Shown here piece after piece: positions 23,280-64,000 of a stretch of DNA of 64,000 nucleotides. The notes below the pieces were generated by a model. It saw only the letters and a program-made list of their open reading frames with translations, had not been told where the DNA came from and made no database searches. Numbering within the stretch: position 1 is the first letter of the stretch; every line of letters begins with the position of its first letter. The position numbers and the translations under genes were made by a program. The DNA comes from Enchytraeus crypticus (lineage: Eukaryota > Annelida > Clitellata > Enchytraeida > Enchytraeidae): the NCBI GenBank assembly GCA_905160935.1, contig CAJHZI010000294.1:434001-498000 (forward strand). Direction: 5' to 3'.

Positions 23280-23615
23280 TACTTTCTCTTCAGTGCACTG
23301 CCAAGTGGCAGGTTCAAGGTACATATTTATACTCAAATTCTGTTTTCTCGCTCCATAAGAGCACTCTTTAGATCAACAAGTTAATTCCTTCACAAAGTCT
23401 AAGCCTTATTCATACCTTATGTAGCCTATAGCTTGGGAAAAATATGGCTTCTGAGGTGGTTTCCCGTTGCCTTCCTCAGTTAGGTGGGTTAATTACCATT
23501 TAATCCTGGGGGAAAATATTTCATGGTGAGGTGGGTCCCCTCTTGCCATCCTCAGCTCCTGCCTTTAGTCGCCTCTTACATACACGCGGCAGATTGTTTG
23601 TATTAATTAACTGCA
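23280..23615 (-). mobile_element. SINE-like dispersed repeat, family B, copy 1
   Basis: Plus-strand view: CAGTGCACTGCCAAGTGGCA, GGTTCAAGGTACATATT, TTTCTCGCTCCATAAGAGCA, AGCTTGGGAAAAATATGGCT, TCTGAGGTGGTTTCCCGTTG, GTGGGTCCCCTCTTGCCATC. Other copies: 43485-43850, 48555-48925, 54785-55020 (opposite orientation), 55165-55345 and 60840-61140. The minus-strand 3' end (CCTGCCACTTGGCAGTGCAC) matches the RTE LINE end at 17930. Confidence 0.8.
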
Positions 23616-23619
23616 AACA

Positions 23620-25501
23620 AGTATTAATTAACTGCATATTTTACTGCTAAATAGTAATATTTAATTTTAATCACAGAGTGCACAACGTTTGTAAAAATGT
23701 TAAACTTAACCACTGAGGCCGTTTAAATACAGTATAGTCCTACTTTTCAGCCAATATTAATCGAATGCTAGAACACCAAACACGGACAGGAAAAGGCATA
23801 ATAGCAACTTTGCAAAATAACTCAGTTCTCATGTTTTGAATACTACTTCGGTGGCAATTAATCATTAGACTAGTTCAAGAACTTTCACATATTTACAATT
23901 TCATGAAATTCATATTACATTAAGAATGGACAAATAAAAATTTGAATGATAGCTGGGCGAATTCAACTTAAATTATTTTTAAGTCACTTTGCTTAAGAGT
24001 ATTTTAATAATATTAGAACATTTTAGTAAAACTAAATCTCAATTGCAATTATAATGAAGTTTTACTGCAACATAGTACGAATAGTTCCAGTGCATTTCAA
24101 AATATAACAATATAAAAATAAATAAAACTGTAAATAATACATTGTACAAAGAGGCTAAAAGCATAAAAATTCAAGCAAAGCCCGCATTGGTCAACAATGA
24201 TGTCAGAATCTCAATAATGACCTAATTCTTTACTCATCGCAATATACCGCTCGATAGGAACACCACACATTTTATAATCCTACTGCAATCTATCATAGCA
24301 CATAGTGTGATACAACTTAACCAAGGAATGGGCAAGTGGTAGTAGTCTATATGACGGCCGGGCATCAACACCTGGGCCCTGTAATGGATTGCAGACACAA
24401 GAAATTGGTTGGTGCTAAAAGATTTGTTTTGCGGTTTATGTCTCAAAATGGTGGGCCACAACAATTCTGTAGACATATACGCCATTCGGTATGGCCAACC
24501 ATGATCTCCGGGAGAGAGAGAGAGAGAGAGAGTGAGAGAGAGAGAGATTTGAAATCTAAATATCTCCTTTCCTTCTCTCGAGAACGTGCATCGAACCATA
24601 AGGAAGTGAAGGACAATAAAATGAAAACTAAAGTAAGCTAGCTAGTTAGTTTAGTAGATCTAATTTTAAATAGTTTAAATAAAAATAAATAAAATTTTAA
24701 TTTGAAATACCGACGCTGCTACAAAATCTGTAAAAGTATCACCCACTATCAACTAAATCTAATAAATGTTTGAAAGATAAGCATCTGTGCATACAGCATC
24801 ACTGGCGAGTGCAGAATGAAGTTACTATAACAGAAAAATAATCACATTAACTACAACTCTGAAAAACAAATGATTCAGTGAAATTTTCCTACATCATAGT
24901 GTATAAGAATAAAAATATAAAATATTAAAACCATTAATTTAATAAATATAGGCCTACGTTTAGTTTATAATAATTATAATTTACCACAGTTCTCATACAT
25001 GCCTAAAACAAATTTTTCTACAGTATTGTTTCCTTAGCTGTGGAAGCTTTGAATACACGTAACTTTGTATATATCAGGAAAACAAACCACAAGATTTTCA
25101 CCAACATTGTAATTTAACGTAGAGCTATTGTGATTTCAGTAAAACATTTCAGCATGAATTGTGAATATTAAAATTTCAAATGACAGAATTGTCGCAGGAT
25201 ACATTGGAACTATGAATTTGTACAACCAACGAATTGTGAATGGTGGTCTGCTATCTGTTACAATAAAAAGTAAATGCCTGTACATCAGACTTCATCAAAT
25301 AATTGACAGCATCATGTGCAGACATCAGATAACACGGAAGTCCTATCAAAGCTGATTAAGAGTAATAATTGTATTTAGTAAGTAGATCACGGGATATCTT
25401 GATTTGAGACTGTAAACAGTTGACATCCTTCGACGAGATGCAATAAATAGATAGTGAGAAGTGATTGGATGCTATGAATAGATAAGTGCAGTAATTATGG
25501 G
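23620..25501. other. 3' flank of the KCC gene, no further gene seen
   Basis: Probably includes the KCC 3' UTR on the minus strand, immediately below 25502; I did not locate a convincing polyadenylation signal. A (GA)n tract is at 24511-24547. The rest is AT-rich and unremarkable. Confidence 0.5.
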
Positions 25502-58207
<32,706 letters not shown>

Positions 58208-59340
58208 CTGGCAACACACCAACATAAGTAAATATTTAAATATGACCCCAATCACGTAATTCCACTTAATTCTATCCATTAACGATCATCATCAACGCCA
58301 TAAGAATCATCATCATCAAATTCCCTTTAATCTCAGTTTAACTAGGGTCGGGATACGAACTTCTAGGAATAGAACTTCTTCTCTCCTCTCTGTCCCATAC
58401 CATATCATCATCATCAATCAATCCCTTATTCCATTCTTTTACGACAACTTAAATAAATATATTAAGTCTTTCCACATTAGCAACATAGAGCAGCAGATCT
58501 TTGTAAAACATTGAAGTGAAAATTTTATCAACACTTATTACAAACTGACCTATTACTGCATTTAATAAGAACTTAAAAATGAAATGAAATGTATTAAATT
58601 TCAATTCTCAAACTTAAAAATTACAAGAAATCCATTAACATTTATGCTGCAAGCTAAATATGAAACCAACTAACTATTTAAAAAATCCACAAAATATTCA
58701 CACTTCTAAACACATATCAATCCGTTTCAAAACCCAAATTTATGCAGTTCGGGTGGAAAAATTTTAACTAGAGAATAATTGTGAAATAGTGTAGGAAAAA
58801 TTTACTTGATAAAATATTAAAGGAAGCGAGAAAATCATGTTTAGAATAATACAATAATATAGTACAACGTGTACTATATTATTGTACTATATTAATCAGC
58901 AAGACGATGTCAAAGTTTAAATTAGGATAATAAATAAAACCCAAGTAATAGGGCACAAAATTGAGAACATCGCTACTCAATCACAGTAGTACTTAGTTGA
59001 ATGCAATTAGTAAACAAAACAAAGTCATTATCAAAAAAAAGAAAAATTAGTATATAAAACCAAGTCATCATCAATACGAAAAAGAGAAACGAACAGTTTA
59101 TATTCGGCTGTTGATGTCAGGGTCGCCGCTGGCAGCATGAGATGTATCAGCTGGGCGGTAAAAAAGGATCCAATACGGTACAAAACCAATTAATAACAAA
59201 AATGTTTTCAAGATTATCGACGTTCAAGACATTGCCATTTGGAAGGAACAGGACGACCGGAGTATAAATTAATTGATTGAAACAAGCTTATATAAAATGC
59301 AATAAGATCAAAGGAAAAACTCAATACAGCATAAAAAAGA
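58208..59340. other. Upstream of the first KCC exon found; no exon seen
   Basis: AT-rich. A 17-base perfect palindromic hairpin with a 3-base loop is at 58850-58886. 59100-59140 and 59215-59260 hold repeat-tail-like GATGTCAGGGTCGCC and GACATTGCCATTTGG blocks. The missing KCC N-terminal exon would be expected beyond here but I cannot point to it. Confidence 0.45.
58290..58440 (-). mobile_element. LINE or family A 3' tail
   Basis: (ATC)n, TTCCCTTTAATCTCAGTTTA, ACTAGGGTCGGGATACGAAC, CCTCTCTGTCCCATACCATA, TCATCATCAATCAATCCC. Same tail as 22485 and 49500. Confidence 0.7.
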
Positions 59341-59343
59341 AAA

Positions 59344-59635
59344 ACTCATTGGGCTTCAATATAGAAGTACAATGTTACAATTAAACTTATTGAGCTTCAA
59401 TATAGAAGCACAATGTTATAAACTAAACTCATTGAGCTTCAATATAGAAGCACAATGTTATAAACTAAACTCATTGAGCTTCAATATAGAAGCACAATGT
59501 TATAAACTAAACTCATTGAGCTTCAATATAGAAGCACAATGTTATAAACTAAACTCATTGAGCTTCAATATAGAAGCACAATGTTATAAACTAAACTCAT
59601 TGAGCTTCAATATTGAAGCACAATGTTATAAACTA
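59344..59635. repeat. 42-base minisatellite, seven copies, very uniform
   Basis: ATTGAGCTTCAATATAGAAG, CACAATGTTATAAACTAAAC TC. The middle copies are identical; the first differs at a few bases. Each has an internal GCTTCAATATAGAAGC near-palindrome. The 97-residue periodic frame is an artefact. Confidence 0.96.
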
Positions 59636-60059
59636 GGATCAGAGATGACGCCAGACAGAACTTAGAGTGCCACAAAAGTGGGCATTTAGGGGTTTACATG
59701 AAAGATCTGCAGCCAAACGTACGGGATATAATACATAACATCCTACAACATCAATAACATGCTCAAAAAACAATTTTCTTCTTTGATGCAATACACAAAC
59801 TCATTATACACTCACACAGGCACATCTATAGCATACGCCTACAAGAACTCTCCCTTCACTCTGAAGACTACTTTCTAGAAATAACGCCATTGTTCAACTT
59901 GACTTAATCACAGCTGCCACGTAAACAAATCAAAAGGTGTAAGAACTATTTCAAAAGTCCACTGCTTATTTGTTATTTCTGAATTTTCTGGTATTCAATT
60001 TAATATCCAAAATTTTTAACAAGTTAAGCCAAAAATTTAACGTTACTTTATATCTCTCT

Positions 60060-60175
60060 TCTTTTCTCTTTTAGTGCACTGCCTACTGGCAGGTCCATGG
60101 TATATAACGCCTCTACTCTTCTCTGTCTTCCGCTTTCCTCTTCATGTCCACATATGAGTGGATCTTTAAATCATC
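60060..60175 (-). mobile_element. RTE-like LINE 3' end
   Basis: Plus strand: TTTTAGTGCACTGCCTACTG, GCAGGTCCATGGTATATAAC, CTTCTCTGTCTTCCGCTTTC, CTCTTCATGTCCACATATG; the reverse of 17850-17960. A degenerate family B copy follows at 60840-61140 (CCAAGTGGCAGGTTCAAGGT). Confidence 0.75.
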
Positions 60176-61149
60176 TAACGCTCCTAATCTAATAACTTCG
60201 TATAGCACATTAAAACTCATCTTATTATTAATCAACAAGCAATCAAATCAATCCATAATGAATATTTAGTACAAAGTTGCGGAAGCGCAAAAGATAGAAT
60301 GAATCAAGTTCAGCTTGGGGATATTTTATTGACTAGTCAGAAATGAAAAGATACAGTATATATCAATGTGAATACTAATCGACTTATATTATTAAGATTA
60401 TACAATGTTGTTCTAATAGTAACCAAGTCAATATAGAGCTTAGGAGCTTAAAATAAAATTACGCAAACATTGCAATTTAATTTTTTTTGTTCCTATAGTT
60501 ACACACATGACATAACGCATGTACTACATGGTATACTTTCTTGGTTGCTGTTTTTGTAATTTTTTTTATTTCCTTCATTCCTTTCCATGGTTATTAGTAA
60601 TCTTCGCCTTTTGTTGGCGCATTAATTGCAGCAGGCGCGGATTTAAGAATTACCTTCCAACACCTACGGGATTTTTTTTTTTTCAAAGCTGTCAACACTC
60701 GATCTAACAAGGTGGTCGTCCACAAAGTACTAACCGGCGCGATGGAGCTTTACTTGGTTCAATTGACGCGCAGCTTAACTGAGTGAGATAAATCCCGTCT
60801 CATATAATAGATCCTGCCCCATCTATACTGCAGTCTTATCACCCTTTCTAGTGTTCTTCCAAGTGGCAGGTTCAAGGTATCTATACCTATTCAAATGCTG
60901 CTTCACAGAGAGTGCTTCGTCGATCAACGAGTTAATGCTCTCGCCAAAGTGTATGCCTTATCCACACCTTAATACAGACCTATATACACACCTAATATAA
61001 CACCTATAGCTTGGGAATAATATGGATCTGAGGTGATTTGTCATTGCCTTCTTCAGTTCTTGCTCAGTAGCCTGTTACGATACGTGCAGCTTACGGTTGG
61101 TGTATTTTTCAGCGTTCTAGGCACAACATGGGAACTACAATCTTGTTTA

Positions 61150-62785
61150 GTTCTTTAATTTGCAAAGCGAATGCATGCTTCCAAAACCTTATTTAATGGC
61201 TTAGCAGCTCTAGATAGCCTTCTATTCATATTATTACTAAATATAACTTAATATACGTATAAAGTCATGCATTATAGATATGAATCTTGGTACGTTTATA
61301 CACAGTACCTTAATTAACATTAAGTTAAGACTACGGTAAGCATTTCCATTGCATACATAGTATAGGAATATACATGCATATGTACTGTATTATAATACCA
61401 AACTATATTTATGTTACATACTCCAAAAAATGTCGGTTAAACACAAAGCTTTCAATCAATATATAACCCAAATAAATTAGAAAAGCTTTGAAAGAAGATA
61501 AAATCAACCAAACAATCAAGCCATTATGCTCTGAAATTAGCCATCCTTAAATAAAATTCTCACAAAGATGTTAGTAAATAAAACTATTAAACTGAATATC
61601 ATAATTTAAAGGAAAATTATGATAAACCTGTTAGCAAATAGAAATTTAAATAAACCAATCAAAATGCAACTGGTAAAATAGGACACCAATTGGTTAGATA
61701 TATTGAAATGATAAAAAAGCTTAATTATACAACAGTGCTTAAAATATGCAGGCCATAAGCCAATATTTACCATCATCTAACATGGCATACCCATCACCTG
61801 TGTATGAATAGAAACAATCAGCATATCAGCATGTATGTTTTGAATTGAGATCTGGTCATCATAAAACATTTCAATGCTCATAACTTTTTATTCTACTTTG
61901 ACATACAGTAGGGCACATATGATATACCATACCATATTCCCATAGCAAGCAGTATTATATTGACTGTGTCTTTTATAACCAAAACCTTCAATTTTTATTA
62001 AAACACAAGCGAAACGAGCTGAATGAGGCTCTTGAAATTTACCAGCAGCCAATTCTTCCAAACATGGAGAAATTTCATTTAAAATACTTTAACAAGAAGT
62101 TATACATTTGCTACAATAAGTACAGTAAATAAGAAATTTCCAGTAAATGAATACAGGTATGTGAAAGTCAATGTGACAACGTACTGCATTGAATTCTTAA
62201 ATTTAATACATCATGCAGTTACTGGCTCTGTCATGTGCCACTTTCTATTCAATAATAAAAAATTATATTAGAAGCATTAAGTTAATTTCAACTAAAAATG
62301 ACTACAGAGCAAACATAGACAGTTAGTATCACAATATTTAGAAAGTAATTACAGAAATAATAAACTTATTTAATGTAAAGCCCTACAAAAGTATAGTTCG
62401 GCAAAAATTCTAAAAACAAAGTAAAGGTCTAAAAGATAACTAAATTATGTATCACTTGGAGTTTAGTAACACACACACTATATAGATACAGAGCACAAGT
62501 GAAAATATGAAATGAAGAAAGTTTATAATCCTAAAGCAATAAGTGAATAATTGAGCATTGTAAATTAATTTAAACGTATCAAATTTTCATTTATTCGACT
62601 AAAACTTTGTAATTAAAATATAAAAAATAATCTTAAAGATAAACTAATAATTAGTAAGGCTGCAGAAGTTAATGATTAGTTTAAACATTAATGATTAAAG
62701 AAATTTTAGCCATTAACATTTATTTTTCAATTAACATTTATTTTGGGATAAATCTAAAATCTTATAGTAATAAGATACTGCATGT
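61150..62785. other. AT-rich, no gene seen
   Basis: No ORF, repeat array or family motif that I recognise on either strand. Confidence 0.5.
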
Positions 62786-62789
62786 AGAA

Positions 62790-63420
62790 GGATTTAGGGG
62801 TAATATTTAGCCAGGACCTCAAAGTGAGGAAACAATGTACTGTGGCTGCTAAAGCAGCCAATGGGACCTTAGGACTAATAACGAGAACATTCAAAAGTAG
62901 AGCTAAAGGCATTGTTTTAAGATTGCATAAATCTTTGATTCGACCTCATCTGGAGTATTGTATGTCAGTGTGGAGATCACACTACAGGAAGGATATTGAA
63001 CTTATTGAAGCATTGCAAAGAAGACAATTAATAACTATTACAGGATTCAAAGCGTTAAGGTATAAGGAGAGGCCCATGTCATTAATGGCAGTTCAACTGA
63101 CAACCCTAGAAACCAGGAGAATTAGAGGTGATCTTATTATATAAAGGTTTATAAATTAATGCATGGGCTTACCGAATTAAGTGCAACAGATTTTTTCAAA
63201 TTCTCCATTAATGGTTTAAGAGGTCATAGATATAAGTTGTTTAAGCTTAGTGTAAGGACAGACTTCTAAAGGAAAGTCTTCTATTTCTCAAAGGGTAATT
63301 GATAGGTGGAACTCTTTGAGTGAGGAGGTTGAGGAGGTTGTGAATGCGGTGTCGGTGAATAGTTTTAAAAATAAGCTGGATGTTGCAATCATGTATGATT
63401 GGGGATTGAAATAAGCCCTT
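62790..63420 (+). pseudogene. LINE fragment, C-terminal reverse transcriptase
   Basis: GVIFSQDLKVRKQCTVAAKA-type start in pieces, then LHKSLIRPHLEYCMSVWRSH, YRKDIELIEALQRRQLITIT, TTLETRRIRGDLI, and after a frameshift near 63143 YKLMHGLTELSATDFFKFSI, GLRGHRYKLFK, RVIDRWNSLSEEV, NSFKNKLDVAIMYDWGLK and a stop at about 63412. This is the thumb/C-terminal end of a CR1/Jockey-type RT; the catalytic part is absent. Confidence 0.85.
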
Positions 63421-63424
63421 GGCT

Positions 63425-64000
63425 TTCTTCCCTTGTTCCTATTACCTAAGTTGGACTAAGGATGGAATAAAGAAAGATGGTAGCAGTTCTGGTAAATTCT
63501 GATATTACATAAAACTATGAATCAGAAAATTAAACATTTTCTATTTACTAGTAATTTTGCGTGGTTATTAACTTCAAGACTACTTGCCAAAAATTATAGC
63601 GCTCAACCAATGATAGCGCTGTCCTTCAGGCTGATCGGGCCAATCCGCTTACTTCGTAAACAAAACGCCCTAATCCGTGGATACACTGGATATCCCCTAG
63701 TACGCGGTTTACACTGCGGTGTAAACCTCAGAAAACAGAGGCACAGATACACCTTACTTTAAACCGCGATTTAAAGCTAGCAGATTATCAAATTGTGGCT
63801 AATACATAGTTTACGCCCCTGTTGCGGTTTAAACCGCGAATTATCTCACTAGTAACTAAGGCCATAAGTGATATCAATCTTCAAAAAGGCATTTTGAAAT
63901 TTCAGTGATAATGTATTTTACCAATTTTAAAAACTCTAATATATCTTGTGTAATTAAGTTAATTAAAAATGAGCTTAATATAGGTCAGTATCAGTCGGTC
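63425..64000. other. Right edge; cluster of GCGGTTTA/TAAACCGC motifs
   Basis: Between 63704 and 63846 GCGGTTTA-type motifs occur in both orientations, including the palindrome GCGGTTTAAACCGC. The flank TTATCTCACTAG (63841) resembles the inverted CACTAGAGAGATAA at 11860. Possibly a decayed miniature transposon. No gene. Confidence 0.4.

Noticed and set aside
59095-59165. Candidate KCC N-terminal exon on the minus strand (reads HAASGDPDINSRI)
   Set aside because: A stop follows with no donor before it, and the GATGTCAGGGTCG core matches dispersed repeat tails elsewhere in the window.
59372-59665. 97-codon frame with 14-residue repeats
   Set aside because: Translation of the 42-base array.

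Overview
The window is animal (invertebrate metazoan) genomic DNA. Short exons with GT-AG boundaries lie in long AT-rich introns, there are no operons, and Tc1 and piggyBac DNA transposons, several LINE families and tRNA-like SINEs are interspersed with minisatellites. I cannot name the phylum from the sequence.

The one host gene I can support is on the minus strand. It is a potassium-chloride cotransporter (KCC; SLC12A4-7 family) of which 23 coding exons run from 58207 down to the stop codon at 25502. The exons join without a frame break into 1049 residues: a short cytoplasmic N-terminus, about 12 membrane segments, the cysteine-rich glycosylated extracellular loop and the long cytoplasmic C-terminal domain ending in the family's typical [10 protein letters not shown] tail. 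Only the first few dozen residues and the start codon are missing. They were not found between 58207 and 64000 and are probably further upstream.

Layout. 1-5 kb holds a dead Tc1-like element and a decayed LINE with an internal 0.4-kb duplication. 7-10.2 kb holds a 0.39-kb direct repeat pair and a scrambled piggyBac relic. 13-18.3 kb holds SINE copies, a long ORF from the C-terminus of a retroelement protein with a nuclease-like motif, a perfect 64-bp-arm foldback and LINE 3' ends. 18.5-25.5 kb is mostly unannotated AT-rich DNA with a satellite at 19.0-19.6 kb and the 3' flank of the KCC gene. 25.5-58.2 kb is the KCC gene, with LINEs and SINEs in its introns and a minisatellite in most large introns. 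58.2-64 kb is 5' sequence with repeats and a LINE fragment.

The most striking pattern is that many KCC intron minisatellites start at, or include, an exon edge. The 3' splice sites of exons 3, 15, 20 and 22 and the 5' splice sites of exons 9 and 11 are copied 2 to about 12 times in tandem with their splice signal. Several other exons (2, 6, 10, 16, 17, 21) have a repeat array abutting the splice site. The gene therefore carries arrays of decoy splice sites. One of them, at exon 15, would insert 25 residues in frame; another, at exon 20, would introduce a stop codon.

A second pattern is that at least three SINE-like families here share their 3' ends with LINE families present in the same window.
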